A stretch of DNA of 64,000 nucleotides from Glaciimonas immobilis (GTDB lineage Bacteria; Pseudomonadota; Gammaproteobacteria; Burkholderiales; Burkholderiaceae_D): assembly GCF_011947285.1 (NCBI RefSeq), contig NZ_JAAOZT010000009.1:310001-374000 (forward strand), read 5' to 3'. Positions 17,582-26,988 of the stretch are shown here, piece by piece. A program made the position numbers and the translations under genes. The notes under the pieces are model-generated. The model had not been told where the DNA came from, did not search any database, and saw only the letters and a program-made list of their open reading frames with translations. Position 1 is the first letter of the stretch. Each line of letters begins with the position of its first letter.

Positions 17582-18391
17582 TCAGATAACGCTAGTCCAT
17601 AACCCAATCAGGACAAGATGATCGACGCTTTTATATGGCATCGGCAGATGAGGGCCGATGACAGGGGCGCTTCCGCCTGTGAGAATACAGGTTATTTCTG
17701 TTGCCGGATGATCGCGACGCTGAAATGCTAACGCGGTTGAAATCGCGCCCACCTGAGCGGCGATGCAACCGCTAATGATCGCATCCTCCGTGTTGTCTGC
17801 AAACGGCCTTGAAATGACGACCTGATCGAGAATCATGGGTAAATGCGCAGTCCCGCGCGCCAATGCGCTAGCCATCAGGCCCAGCCCCGGCAGGATCATG
17901 CCGCCGATAAATACACCGTCGGCCTCGATCAGGTCGATGGTAGTTGCTGTACCGCAAGTCGCCAGCAATAGCGTTTGCTGCGGATATAAGCGATGCGCGC
18001 CGATAGCGGACGCAAAGCGATCACAGCCTAGCTGACTCGGATTGCGGTAAGCATTGCGCACACCTGCATGTTGTTGCGACGAGGCAAACCATTCGGGCGA
18101 GATGTTCTTGCCAAAAACTAATTGCAATTGATGTTGAAGGCGCTCAGCGATGGCCTCGCCTGCGACGTTCGAAATCAGCACGCGCGTTACCGTAAGGCCG
18201 CTCCATGCGGTCGACAGGTCGGAGACGTCTGCGTGCGCGACGGAACCGGACGCGCGCCAGATTGGCGTTGCGGCGGAATCATCAGGACTGGGAAGATCGG
18301 TGAAGGCCCATTTGATGCGCGTATTTCCCGCATCAATTAGAAGTAGACCTGAGCGCACACCGGGGGTGTTGTTTTCCATTATCTTACTCAT
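17582..18391 (-). CDS. coaX: Type III pantothenate kinase
   Basis: 269 residues; ATP-dependent phosphorylation of pantothenate, first step of CoA synthesis. ASKHA-fold motifs: LLIDAGNTRIKWAF (17-30), LGCDRFASAIGAH (substrate loop), LLATCGTATTIDLI, GGMILPGLGLMASAL and GCIAAQVGAI. The start ATG shares its A with the birA TAA (TAATG), indicating translational coupling; ATG 18379 (MENNTPG) is an alternative. Confidence 0.93.
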   Translation of the reverse strand: MSKIMENNTPGVRSGLLLIDAGNTRIKWAFTDLPSPDDSAATPIWRASGSVAHADVSDLSTAWSGLTVTRVLISNVAGEAIAERLQHQLQLVFGKNISPEWFASSQQHAGVRNAYRNPSQLGCDRFASAIGAHRLYPQQTLLLATCGTATTIDLIEADGVFIGGMILPGLGLMASALARGTAHLPMILDQVVISRPFADNTEDAIISGCIAAQVGAISTALAFQRRDHPATEITCILTGGSAPVIGPHLPMPYKSVDHLVLIGLWTSVI

Positions 18392-19320
18392 TACATTTCT
18401 TTCACCCGTAGCGAGACGTCGCCCGCCATGATAGCGACGGGGCGCGCTGCGCTTGTGGTTTGTAGTAAAAATCGACCGATATCGTCAATCCCGAGCGCGG
18501 TGCCTTCATTCAGTATCTTGCCTTGGTCCAAAATAACCACTTGCTGGCCTGCATGCGCGTGGAGCAGATTCCAGCGCGTTACAAAGGCGCCAAGGCCTGC
18601 TTGCTCAAATTGTTCCAGCGCTTGCATGAGACTGACTAACAGACTTGCCATCAGCAGGTTGCGGTCACATTCTTCGGGCGCGCCGATTTGCGAGATGACC
18701 TTCGGCAGATTGGCGACGCTGCGACCGAGTTGGTGTTGCAGATCAGTCGGCATGGCAATATTAATACCGACACCGATAACCGCCCAGGTGGCGCGATCCG
18801 CGTGCATGCCTGTGGTGTCAGCGTTGACAGTTTCGATCAAAATGCCGCCTAATTTGCTGTCCCCTAATAACAGATCGTTAGGCCATTTTAGTCTGATCCC
18901 GGAATCTGTTCCTGATGCATTGGGATGCTCGTCAGGGTCAATCGCGCGCTGCAAAAACGCATTCAGCCCGGTAGCAATCGCCACCCCCACCGCCAATGGC
19001 AAACCGACCAGCTTTTGCAATGGTTGCTCAAAGCGCCACGCTAGCGAAAACATCAGTGCTGCTGACGGCGCCGAAATCCAACTGCGGCCCGCCCGCCCGC
19101 GCCCGGCAGTTTGTTGCTCTGCGATGAGTAGTTTAGGCAAGCACGAAGTCTGCGGTCCTTGCGAATGTTGAATATACGCGAGTAAGTCGGCATTGGTGGA
19201 ACCGGTCTCGGCCACGACCTCAATGCTGATTTGATCGGAACGTGACGCGGTACGCGATCGGACATGTGACGAGATGCGTTCTGCGCAAAGTGAGGACGGT
19301 GAAGATGGTGAGGAGGTCAT
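18391..19320 (-). CDS. birA: Biotin-[acetyl-CoA-carboxylase] ligase
   Basis: 310 residues from ATG 19320; activates biotin to biotinyl-AMP and attaches it to AccB. Motifs: AETGSTNADLL, EQQTAGRGRAGRSW (biotin-AMP loop), LKWPNDLLLGDSKLGGILIE and VIGVGINIAMP. No N-terminal winged helix is present, so this is a catalytic-only type without the E. coli repressor function. The frame is open to 19470, but that extension is encoded by the dispersed repeat and is not conserved. ATG 19329 is equally possible; neither has a clear Shine-Dalgarno. Confidence 0.92.
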   Translation of the reverse strand: MTSSPSSPSSLCAERISSHVRSRTASRSDQISIEVVAETGSTNADLLAYIQHSQGPQTSCLPKLLIAEQQTAGRGRAGRSWISAPSAALMFSLAWRFEQPLQKLVGLPLAVGVAIATGLNAFLQRAIDPDEHPNASGTDSGIRLKWPNDLLLGDSKLGGILIETVNADTTGMHADRATWAVIGVGINIAMPTDLQHQLGRSVANLPKVISQIGAPEECDRNLLMASLLVSLMQALEQFEQAGLGAFVTRWNLLHAHAGQQVVILDQGKILNEGTALGIDDIGRFLLQTTSAARPVAIMAGDVSLRVKEM

Positions 19321-19345
19321 GCCGCGCATTGTAGCGGATGGCGCA

Positions 19346-19385
19346 GGACTTACGCAAAATTGCCCCAGCGTCGTTGTGCTTTCCT
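19346..19385 (+). repeat. Dispersed intergenic repeat, copy 2
   Basis: Counterpart of 13529-13565, same orientation, with an extra TCG. It lies immediately upstream of birA, so it may overlap that operon's promoter. Confidence 0.7.
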
Positions 19386-19934
19386 GCCACCTGCGCAGCA
19401 TGGTGTACGCATAATGCCTGCATCGGCAGCGTAGGCAAGGTGGTTGTCGGCCGATTTGGGTAAGCCCCACATCAAAACGACTTCGTATAGTCTGTAAAAA
19501 GTAGCGTTAAACCACTTTCATTTAGAAAAGTAGTGCATTTAGGAGATTTAGTTGCATTTCTCACTTAAACTCGCTGGACCGACGACCAAGTTATCCGTGA
19601 GGGTGACTAACGCCGGTTCGGTGGCTGATAGCATCCCATACAATACATTGGCCCGGTTTAACGCGCTGGCTAGCGAGGCGCGCTCGTCGGTGCGAGGATT
19701 GCGCGGTCGACCGCCGCCGACACTGACCGATGCCGCCAACATGCGAGTCTTTTCTATCGCAAGTGATGGCATAAACGACGACCTGATAGGATGGTTGGTG
19801 AGCATGCCCCGAACAAGTGATCGCGTTTCCAGAAGGTAGAACCATCCACCGTCAGAAAGCGCAACAAAAAACGTAATCCATGGAGAGTTAATTTATGTTG
19901 TGGCATTTTACAATTGCGCAATGAGACAGTTCTT
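19386..19934. other. Gap between birA and the vanZ-like gene
   Basis: About 550 bases. Overlapping open frames of 85-95 codons on both strands (19548-19839) are GC-rich but show no recognised family or ribosome-binding site. The divergent promoters of birA and the vanZ-like gene must lie here. Weak continuation of the dispersed repeat up to about 19450. Confidence 0.4.
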
Positions 19935-21086
19935 ATGACGGGTTCAACCTCGGCTGCAGAACGCCGTTCAGCGTCGCATTCCTCGTCGTTTGCGCGTGTC
20001 AGTTTATTGATATACCTGCTGTTAATTATTTACGCCAGCTGGTATCCGTTCAGTGGCTGGCGCGACGTCGGTTTGACGCCTTGGGCATTCCTGCTCGCGC
20101 CGTTGCCCCATTATTGGACCGTATTTGACGTATGGACCAATGTGGTCGGCTACATGCCCTTAGGTTTATTAACGGTCCTGGTGCTCCCCCGCAGAATTCC
20201 GCTATTGGTCACGATTTTGCTGGTGACGGTGGGCGGCGTCTTGTTCTCGGGTTTAATGGAAGCGGTTCAGACCTATCTCCCCACCCGGGTTTCCTCCAAT
20301 CTGGACCTGTTGACCAATAGTATCGGCGCGCTGCTGGGAAGCATTACCGGTGCGGTGATTCGCTACCGGTTCGGACCGCAGAGTAAGCTTTTGTTGCTGC
20401 GTGATCATTGGTTTAATCGTGAGGCCAGCCACGGCATGGTCATGGTTGCGTTATGGCCGCTGGCGCAGATTGCGCCATTGAATCACCTGTTTGGCTTCGG
20501 CCAGGTAACGTCGATGCTGTCGACCTGGCTATCCGACTGGTTCGCAGAGCCCATGGATCTAGCCGCCATGATGACCGATGATGTCCAACTATCGGCGGTC
20601 CAGTACTGGATGACAGAAACGGTGATCAGTGCCTGTGGTCTGATCGCGGCGGGATTGACGTTGCTTATACTGTTGCGAAAAAAAGCGCCCAGAATTACGC
20701 TCGTTATTTTGATGATAATGCTCACGCTAGCAGTAAAGACTTTCGCTTCGGCATTGCTGTTTACACCTGACAACATGCTGATCTGGATGACGCCGGGGGC
20801 GGTAACCGGCTTGTTAATTGGCACAGTCGTCCTGATCGCATTGGGGTTTGCCCGACGGCGGTTGCAACGGTGGGTCGCAGCGGTGGCCGTCATCGTCAGT
20901 CTGACCGTTGTGAATGTAGTGCCGGACAATCCTTATTTTATTGAAACCGTACAAACCTGGTCATTGGGCAAATTTCTGAACTTCAATGGTGCAGCGCAGT
21001 TTTTGGCGCTATTGTGGCCATTTTTTACGCTTTGGTTTTTGTTTCATCCTATGCACCGTGCGAAAAAAATCGACTCCGGTGTATGA
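19935..21086 (+). CDS. VanZ-family membrane protein
   Basis: 383 residues from ATG 19935 (TTG 19914 is an alternative start). The N-terminal half is a VanZ domain: four helices with ASWYPFSGWRD, WTNVVGYMPLGLL and SNLDLLTNSIGALLG, the usual polar signature between helices. The C-terminal half adds five or more helices, as in the long Burkholderiales form. VanZ proteins give low-level teicoplanin resistance in enterococci, but the proteobacterial role is unknown. The next gene on the same strand begins 47 bases later. Confidence 0.82.
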   Translation: MTGSTSAAERRSASHSSSFARVSLLIYLLLIIYASWYPFSGWRDVGLTPWAFLLAPLPHYWTVFDVWTNVVGYMPLGLLTVLVLPRRIPLLVTILLVTVGGVLFSGLMEAVQTYLPTRVSSNLDLLTNSIGALLGSITGAVIRYRFGPQSKLLLLRDHWFNREASHGMVMVALWPLAQIAPLNHLFGFGQVTSMLSTWLSDWFAEPMDLAAMMTDDVQLSAVQYWMTETVISACGLIAAGLTLLILLRKKAPRITLVILMIMLTLAVKTFASALLFTPDNMLIWMTPGAVTGLLIGTVVLIALGFARRRLQRWVAAVAVIVSLTVVNVVPDNPYFIETVQTWSLGKFLNFNGAAQFLALLWPFFTLWFLFHPMHRAKKIDSGV

Positions 21087-21133
21087 TTCCAGTCTACTTG
21101 CTTACTTCAATTAACTTATAAATCCTTACAGCT

Positions 21134-21502
21134 ATGAGCGATATCCTATCCGACCTGCCGGGCGAACCCTCCGGCGAGACCGCCAAACCAGCGCCGTTTT
21201 ATGCGCACCATGTCTTTTTTTGCCTTAACGAGCGTCCTCCCGGTGATCGCACCTGTTGTGCCCGCAGCGGCGCGCAAGCAGCGCAGGAGCACGCCAAGCG
21301 CCGTATTAAGGCGCTTGGCCTCGCCGGTGAAGGCAAGGTCAGAATCAACAAAGCGGGTTGTATGGAACGTTGTGAAGAAGGGCCAGCACTGGTCATTTAT
21401 CCAGAAGGCGTCTGGTATACCTATGTCGATAATGAAGACATTGATGAAATTATCGATATGCATATTGTGGGCGGGAAAATTGTCGAGCGTCTCAAAATCT
21501 GA
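21134..21502 (+). CDS. Thioredoxin-fold [2Fe-2S] ferredoxin
   Basis: 122 residues. Cluster ligands by pattern: Cys30 (HHVFFCLNERPPG), Cys41 or Cys42 (GDRTCC), Cys76 and Cys80 (NKAGCMERCEEGP), the spacing of thioredoxin-like 2Fe-2S ferredoxins related to NuoE and Shethna-type proteins. GVWYTYVDNEDIDEII closes the domain. Electron partner unknown. It sits between the vanZ-like gene and an alpha/beta hydrolase, an arrangement seen in related genomes. Confidence 0.85.
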   Translation: MSDILSDLPGEPSGETAKPAPFYAHHVFFCLNERPPGDRTCCARSGAQAAQEHAKRRIKALGLAGEGKVRINKAGCMERCEEGPALVIYPEGVWYTYVDNEDIDEIIDMHIVGGKIVERLKI

Positions 21503-21737
21503 GCGACGGTTGGCGCTGTTTAGTCTTCGCTTTAACCCTCGCAGGCAATGGGCATAAATAGAGCTTTTTATAACTAGTAGCCCAATTGACAACACGCGAT
21601 AAGACATGCGCCGTCTACCCAGTCCAATTGTTAATCCCCGCAAATAATTTACCTCAACGCTACGGAGAGGACGGGATGACTGACAACGATGGCAGCTACT
21701 GCCCGCCGATCCGTTAGTTACCATTAAACTAAAAGTT

Positions 21738-22373
21738 ATGAACGCACAAACTTCGCCTTTCTCTATCGCCGGACCGGTTGGTGCCCTGCAGTGCGCACTG
21801 GATCTGCCAGACGTTGATTTATTTCCGACCCCGCGGGGTTTGGCGCTGGTGGCCCATCCACATCCGTTATTTGGCGGCACCATGGACAATAAGGTGGCGC
21901 ACACTCTGGCGCGTGGTTTTTTGGCACTCGGCTATGTGGCGGTGAGGATGAATTTCCGTGGGGTTGGCGAGTCCGCAGGCGTCTACGATGAGGGCCGCGG
22001 CGAGACGGACGATATGGCCGCCTTGCTGGTGCATATGCGCCAGCAATATCCGACGCTGCCACTGGCGCTGGGCGGGTTTTCGTTTGGCACCTTCGTGCAA
22101 TCCCAATTACAACAACGTTTAATTGCCGCCGGGGCGCCAGCCGAGCGTCTGGTACTGGTCGGAACCGCAGCGGGAAAATGGCCGATGCCAACGGTGGCCG
22201 CCAACAGTATTGTGGTGCACGGTGAGCTCGATGAGACAATTCCATTAAGCGCCGTGTTCGACTGGGCGCGTCCGCAAGACATCCCGGTGATCGTCATTCC
22301 GGGCGCGGATCATTTTTTTCATCGCAAGTTGCAACATATCAAGACTTTGATGGTCGAAATGTGGCATCGCTGA
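21738..22373 (+). CDS. Alpha/beta hydrolase
   Basis: 211 residues, cytosolic. Nucleophile Ser115 in GGFSFGTFV, acid Asp in VHGELDETIPL and His in PGADHFFHRKL form a full triad. HPHPLFGGTMDNKV near residue 41 and NFRGVGESAG match the small dienelactone-hydrolase-like CocE/YqiA-type group found widely in Betaproteobacteria. Substrate unknown. It follows the ferredoxin by 235 bases; the long gap suggests its own promoter. Confidence 0.85.
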   Translation: MNAQTSPFSIAGPVGALQCALDLPDVDLFPTPRGLALVAHPHPLFGGTMDNKVAHTLARGFLALGYVAVRMNFRGVGESAGVYDEGRGETDDMAALLVHMRQQYPTLPLALGGFSFGTFVQSQLQQRLIAAGAPAERLVLVGTAAGKWPMPTVAANSIVVHGELDETIPLSAVFDWARPQDIPVIVIPGADHFFHRKLQHIKTLMVEMWHR

Positions 22374-22681
22374 CAGGCTTCCGGCAAAAGCGGAGGCGAC
22401 CAACATAGCAGGTTACCGACCTCATGGATGATAGTGATGTGGTCTAGAAGTAGCGCCAGAGGTTTTGTTGCATACCGAGGAGGCTATAATTCCGGTTCAT
22501 TGTTAGTTAATTTTTTTGTAGTGCCGTTGTGCCGTAGTCTTGTGGTACGTTGCTTCCCGATTCTGCTTCCTTGGTTCTACTCCTTGTTCAACCGCGCGAT
22601 AGCGGCAAATTAGCGGCATATTAGCTGCGAATGCTGCCGGTCGTGCCAACGTCGTTCACACCGACTTTATTAATTACCTTT
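22374..22681. promoter_or_regulatory. Intergenic promoter region of dacA
   Basis: 308 bases. A perfect TATAAT at 22485-22490 preceded by a T/G-rich tract (TTGTTG at 22465-22470, spacing only 14) is the best promoter candidate, giving a leader of about 185 bases. No gene seen. Confidence 0.4.
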
Positions 22682-23836
22682 ATGAAAAAAATAATCGCAG
22701 CATTCGCTGCAACGTTGTTGTCCGCTACGATTTCTTTCGCCCAGACCACGTTGCCGTCGCCGTCGGTCGCTGCCAAGTCATGGCTATTGCTGGATACAAC
22801 CAGCGATCAGATCGTAGCCTCGCAAGATGCCGATTTACGGGTCGAGCCCGCATCGTTAGCCAAGATCATGACGGCTTATGTCGTATTTGGTGCGCTAAAA
22901 GACAAGAAATTGACGTTGGATCAGATGGTTAACGTCTCCGTACGTGCCTGGAAAGTAGATCCTAGTAGCTCTAAAATGTTTATTGATCCGGCCACGCCAG
23001 TGTCGATTAACGACCTGTTGTACGGTCTGATGGTGGTCTCGGGTAATGACGCCGCCGTGGCGTTGGCCGAAGCTGTATCCGGGACTGAAGACGCATTCGT
23101 CGTGCAAATGAATCGCGAAGCGCAGCGCATGGGAATGAAATCGACGCATTTCGGCAATCCGCATGGCTTGCCAAGTGCCGACACCTATACGACCTCACGC
23201 GATCTTGGGATATTGGCGGCGCATGTCATCGACGATTTTCCAGAATTTTACAAAATCGACTCAACTAAATCTTTCACTTATAACAAGATTAAACAGCCTA
23301 ACCGCAATCGCCTGCTATGGTCCGATCCATCGGTCGACGGCATGAAGACCGGACACACCAGTAGCGCCGGTTATTCGATCATTGCTTCAGCCAAACGGCC
23401 TAATGGTACTGGCGAGCGTCGTCTGCTAGCCGTCGTAGTCGGTACTGTCTCAGACCAGACCCGTACTCAGGAAGCGCAAAAGTTGCTGAACTGGGGTTTT
23501 CAGAACTTCGATACCGTTAAGTTGTATTCCAAAGGTCAGGCCGTCGCCACGCCGCAAGTCTGGAAAGGTTCACAAAGCGCAATCAAAGTGGGATTTAACC
23601 GCGATATTTTTGTCACTGTTCCAAAAGGTGTAGCAGACAAAATCAAGCCGGTTCTGGAGCGCACGGATCCTTTGATTGCGCCAATCGGCCTCGGTAACAA
23701 GGTCGGCACGCTGAAGATTATGGTCGGCGATAAAGCGTTGACACAGTTGAACGTATTGGCGTTGGAAGAGGTCGGTCAGGCGAGTATTTTCGGTCGGATC
23801 TGGGATTCGATCCGCTTGTTCTTCAAGCGGCTTTAA
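22682..23836 (+). CDS. dacA: D-alanyl-D-alanine carboxypeptidase (PBP5/6 type)
   Basis: 384 residues. Signal peptide at 1-20 (MKKIIAAFAATLLSATISFA), so periplasmic. Penicillin-binding motifs: Ser58-x-x-Lys61 (ASLAK), SGN at 120-122 and KTG near 221 (DGMKTGHTSSAG). A C-terminal PBP5 beta domain ends in an amphipathic anchor (FGRIWDSIRLFFKRL) that binds the inner membrane. Removes the terminal D-Ala from peptidoglycan pentapeptides. ATG 22682 is chosen because it begins the signal peptide. It is followed by a strong terminator, then dat and ybeD, the usual neighbourhood. dacC is an equally valid name. Confidence 0.93.
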   Translation: MKKIIAAFAATLLSATISFAQTTLPSPSVAAKSWLLLDTTSDQIVASQDADLRVEPASLAKIMTAYVVFGALKDKKLTLDQMVNVSVRAWKVDPSSSKMFIDPATPVSINDLLYGLMVVSGNDAAVALAEAVSGTEDAFVVQMNREAQRMGMKSTHFGNPHGLPSADTYTTSRDLGILAAHVIDDFPEFYKIDSTKSFTYNKIKQPNRNRLLWSDPSVDGMKTGHTSSAGYSIIASAKRPNGTGERRLLAVVVGTVSDQTRTQEAQKLLNWGFQNFDTVKLYSKGQAVATPQVWKGSQSAIKVGFNRDIFVTVPKGVADKIKPVLERTDPLIAPIGLGNKVGTLKIMVGDKALTQLNVLALEEVGQASIFGRIWDSIRLFFKRL

Positions 23837-23887
23837 TTATTTCTCGTTGCACGATCTGAAATAGAGCAATTGCTTAATCCATCGTTT

Positions 23888-23928
23888 GCGCCCCTGTCAT
23901 TGCTTATGACCGGGGCGCAATTGTTTTT
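23888..23928 (+). terminator. Rho-independent terminator after dacA
   Basis: GCGCCCC, T, GTCAT, loop TGCTT, ATGAC, C, GGGGCGC: a 12-bp stem with one internal mismatch, followed by AATTGTTTTT. The rest of the 23837-24164 gap holds nothing recognised apart from the promoter expected for dat. Confidence 0.9.
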
Positions 23929-24164
23929 CAGCGGGTGCTTGCAGTGCGCGGTGGGGCGATTATCGAATACAGCCAAAGGGGCGCGCTTTAGGGCGCTGGC
24001 CACAGACCGGTGCGCGGTATTGCAATCCTCCAAATACCCACGTGATTTTATAATGCATGTCAAGTCGGTTTCCCACACGCTCCTTTTTTACATACTTTTT
24101 TTGCATACCGCCCCAATCGCACCTGTGGCAGACTGAATCCTCACCTATTTTTAAGAAAACCATC

Positions 24165-25034
24165 ATGCAAGATTCCATCGTTTATCTTAATGGCGTTATG
24201 ACGCCCCTCTCCGAAGCGCGCATCCCCGTGCTGGACAGAGGCTTTATTTTTGGTGATGGCGTGTATGAGGTTATCCCTATTTATGCTGGCAACGCATTTC
24301 GCGCCCAGCATCATATGGCGCGATTATTTCGTAGTCTTGCCGCGATAGGTATTCCAAATCCGCATAACGAGCCAGAGTGGATGGCGTTAATTAATCAAGT
24401 GGTGGCGCCTTATGGCAAAGACGATCAGATGGTCTACATACATGTGACACGTGGCGTCGCCAAGCGTGGTCATGCGTTCCCTAAAGAGGCCCTGACGCCG
24501 ACTGTTTTTATCATGACCAATCCGTTGGTACTGCCAAGTGATGCAGTGCGCGACAAAGGCGTATCATGTGTAACCATGGAGGATCAGCGCTGGCTGCATT
24601 GCGAAATCAAGTCGATTTCGTTGCTGGGCAACGTGTTGGCAGCACAACATGCGGCAGAGCATAGCGTGGTCGAAGCAATTCAGTTTAGGGATGGTTTTCT
24701 GACGGAAGCATCGTCGTCCAACGTATGGATTGTTAACAATGGCGTGTTGATGGCACCGCCGAAGAATAATTTGATTTTGGAGGGCATACGCTATAGCTTG
24801 ATTGAAGAGCTTTGCGCTGCCAACAACATCGCGTTCGTAGCGCGCCGTATAGAGCGTAAAGAAGTTATGGAGGCTGACGAGGTGCTGCTGTCGTCGGCGA
24901 CCAAGGAGATTTTGCCGGTTACTGTAATTGATGGCAAAACCATTGGAAACGGTCAACCCGGCCCCATCTATCAGCAGTTATATCAGGCATATCAAGGCGC
25001 AAAATTTGCTAACGCCGTTCACGCCGCTCTTTAG
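24165..25034 (+). CDS. dat: D-amino acid aminotransferase
   Basis: 289 residues, fold-type IV PLP enzyme that interconverts D-alanine and D-glutamate for peptidoglycan. Motifs: LDRGFIFGDGVYEVIP (25-40), HVTRGVAKRGHAFP, catalytic Lys near 149 in EIKSISLLGNVLA, and LTEASSSNVWIV as the phosphate cup. ATG 24165 is chosen because family proteins begin with this short strand; the longer frame to 24057 is unconserved. Cluster dacA-dat-ybeD. Confidence 0.9.
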   Translation: MQDSIVYLNGVMTPLSEARIPVLDRGFIFGDGVYEVIPIYAGNAFRAQHHMARLFRSLAAIGIPNPHNEPEWMALINQVVAPYGKDDQMVYIHVTRGVAKRGHAFPKEALTPTVFIMTNPLVLPSDAVRDKGVSCVTMEDQRWLHCEIKSISLLGNVLAAQHAAEHSVVEAIQFRDGFLTEASSSNVWIVNNGVLMAPPKNNLILEGIRYSLIEELCAANNIAFVARRIERKEVMEADEVLLSSATKEILPVTVIDGKTIGNGQPGPIYQQLYQAYQGAKFANAVHAAL

Positions 25035-25134
25035 CAATAATCGCTGGTGTCTGTGGAGTGCCTGATCCTGATCTGTATTTTCCTCAGCACCATGCTATTT
25101 TTGCATGTCGTCTGATTATTAGAGAGTAACTATT

Positions 25135-25425
25135 ATGACAACCCCGACCACTCCGATCATTCCTCCAGAAGATAGCCTGATCGTTTATCCGAGCGATTTT
25201 CCCATCAAAATTATGGGACCGACCCACGACGCCTTTGCCGAAACGATCGTAGGTGTGGTGGTGCAGCACGATCCAACCTTTCATATTGATAAGTTGGAAG
25301 TACGACCCTCTGCCAAGGGTAATTACACTGGTTTAACGGTGACGGTTAAAGCTACCAGTCGCGAGCAACTGGACAATTTGTACAGTGCCTTATCGACCCA
25401 TCCAATGGTAAAAATGGTGTTATAA
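25135..25425 (+). CDS. ybeD: YbeD/DUF493 family protein
   Basis: 96 residues. DUF493 ferredoxin-like fold: YPSDFPIKIMGPTHDAFAE, VRPSAKGNYTGLTVTVKATS and LDNLYSALSTHPMVKMVL match E. coli YbeD. The fold resembles the regulatory domain of phosphoglycerate dehydrogenase; the molecular role is not settled. In related Burkholderiales it is normally followed by lipB and lipA; here a terminator and a convergent LysR gene follow instead. Confidence 0.9.
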   Translation: MTTPTTPIIPPEDSLIVYPSDFPIKIMGPTHDAFAETIVGVVVQHDPTFHIDKLEVRPSAKGNYTGLTVTVKATSREQLDNLYSALSTHPMVKMVL

Positions 25426-25490
25426 AGAAATGGCGGTTCCGCCACATTAAACCTTGGCGGTTCGCTCAGGTTCGCCTCAAATCACTCAAA

Positions 25491-25522
25491 AGCAGTTGGT
25501 CCGGTTATCCCGGCCAACTGCT
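25491..25522. terminator. Bidirectional terminator between ybeD and the LysR gene
   Basis: AGCAGTTGG (25491-25499) pairs with CCAACTGCT (25514-25522); the loop contains a further CCGG/CCGG. TTGTGCTTT follows on the right and TTTTGAGTG on the minus side. It overlaps the last codons of the LysR gene. Confidence 0.75.
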
Positions 25523-26422
25523 TTGTGCTTTAAATTGCCTGATTTCTTCCATTAACCAGCAACGGAATGCCTGAACCTGTGGCTTGTTCATCGCTTCAGG
25601 CGGGCATGCAAAATAGTATGCATTAGGACAGCGTATGACAATATCAAACAGGCGAATCAGTTCTCCTGAGGCGATTTCCTGCAGCGCAATGGCATGACGC
25701 GTGAGCGCAATGCCCAAGCCGTCCGAGGCCGAGCGCAATAGCAATGACGCGTCTTCAATTTGCAGGCCGCGCTTCGGTTCGGGAATTGAGATGCCAGCTG
25801 CATCAAACCACGGTTGCCAGGACTCGTCCGTATCCATCCTCAGCAATGTACATTGCGCCAGGGCTTGCGGTGATTCGGGTAAATGACCTTGGCGATAGTG
25901 CGGACTGACGACCGGATAATAGTAGTCATCCATTAATTTTTCAACCATCATTCCCGGGTAATGGCCCACCCCAAAGCGGATGCCCACGTCAACCTGCTCA
26001 CGCCGCAAATCCTGAAGCTGGCTCGATGATTGAAGGACCACTTCGGTATCCGGATGCAAATCAATGAATTTCCATAAACGCGGTGCCAGCCAGCGCGCGG
26101 CAAACGAAGGCAGTGCCGAAATAGTCAGGCGCTTTTGCCGCGCATCGGCTTTTAGCGCTTCTGCGGCGTTTGCGATGTCGGTCAGCGCGCTGCGTATGGT
26201 GGCGGCAAAGCGTCGGCCTTGGTCGGTAATCGTGATGCGCTTGCCATGGCGGGTGAACATCGCCAGTCCCAGTTCCTCCTCCAGCGCCCGCACCTGATGG
26301 CTGATCGCGCCGGGCGTCAGATGTATTTCTTCAGCAGCGCGGGAAAAACTATCATGGCGCGCTGCCGCTTCAAATGCACGCAACGCGGAAAGCGGCGGAA
26401 GCTTGCGCAAATCTGCCATCAC
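25505..26422 (-). CDS. GcvA-like LysR-family regulator
   Basis: 305 residues. N-terminal winged HTH (6-65: LPPLSALRAFEAAARHDSFS, then EIHLTPGAISHQVRALEEEL) and a LysR effector domain. The LPPLSALRAFEAAARH opening is typical of the GcvA subgroup. Divergent from the DUF2917 gene, as in many Burkholderiales, so it probably regulates that gene. Effector unknown. Start may be the first or second of two adjacent ATGs. Confidence 0.88.
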   Translation of the reverse strand: MMADLRKLPPLSALRAFEAAARHDSFSRAAEEIHLTPGAISHQVRALEEELGLAMFTRHGKRITITDQGRRFAATIRSALTDIANAAEALKADARQKRLTISALPSFAARWLAPRLWKFIDLHPDTEVVLQSSSQLQDLRREQVDVGIRFGVGHYPGMMVEKLMDDYYYPVVSPHYRQGHLPESPQALAQCTLLRMDTDESWQPWFDAAGISIPEPKRGLQIEDASLLLRSASDGLGIALTRHAIALQEIASGELIRLFDIVIRCPNAYYFACPPEAMNKPQVQAFRCWLMEEIRQFKAQSSWPG

Positions 26423-26608
26423 GACTCCTCGTTCATATGAATAAAATTAGCAAGACAAGGTTGTATTACTCGTTTTGTTCTAGCAGGACTGTTGACTAGA
26501 ATGTTGTTACCGGAACATTTTCCAACATTATGCGTGGTAGGCATTACGGAATGGAAAAGAATCCGGAGTAATTTTAGCAATATACCAGTAGTCCAACGGA
26601 GAAGCATC

Positions 26609-26914
26609 ATGAGAGCATTATTCACAAAAGGAATAGAACAGTCATTAGCGCTGAATGCGGGCCAGGTATTGTCGATGCAGGCAAAAAGAGCCGAAACATT
26701 GCAAGTGACCAGTGGTCGCGTCTGGGTGACGATTTCGGGCGAGCGCGACGACTATTGGCTCAGTGCTGGCGACCATCTGAATGTCGCGGCGGGTAGTCGC
26801 ATAGTGCTTGAGGCCGATCAGGGTCAAAGCGTAGTTAAAGTACAATTACAGAAACCAGCGGTGAGTCGCGTTGTGACGTCAGGCCGGATGCCGGTAGCTG
26901 TCCAAGTGCACTGA
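26609..26914 (+). CDS. DUF2917 domain protein
   Basis: 101 residues, a small cupin-like beta domain: LQVTSGRVWVTISGERDDYW, LSAGDHLNVAAGSRIVLEA. No signal peptide. GGAG lies 8 bases before ATG 26609; the frame extends upstream to 26492 without conservation. The family is common in Burkholderiales next to a GcvA-type LysR gene, as here; function unknown. Confidence 0.8.
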   Translation: MRALFTKGIEQSLALNAGQVLSMQAKRAETLQVTSGRVWVTISGERDDYWLSAGDHLNVAAGSRIVLEADQGQSVVKVQLQKPAVSRVVTSGRMPVAVQVH

Positions 26915-26988
26915 GTTGCGTGTAATGAAAACAAATACAAACGCATCAATGCGTGAATCAACGCGCATAAAGCCTGCCATGATACGCA

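Noticed and set aside
19548-19839. Overlapping 85-95 codon ORFs on both strands upstream of the vanZ-like gene
   Set aside because: GC-rich DNA keeps frames open by chance; no start signals or family features.
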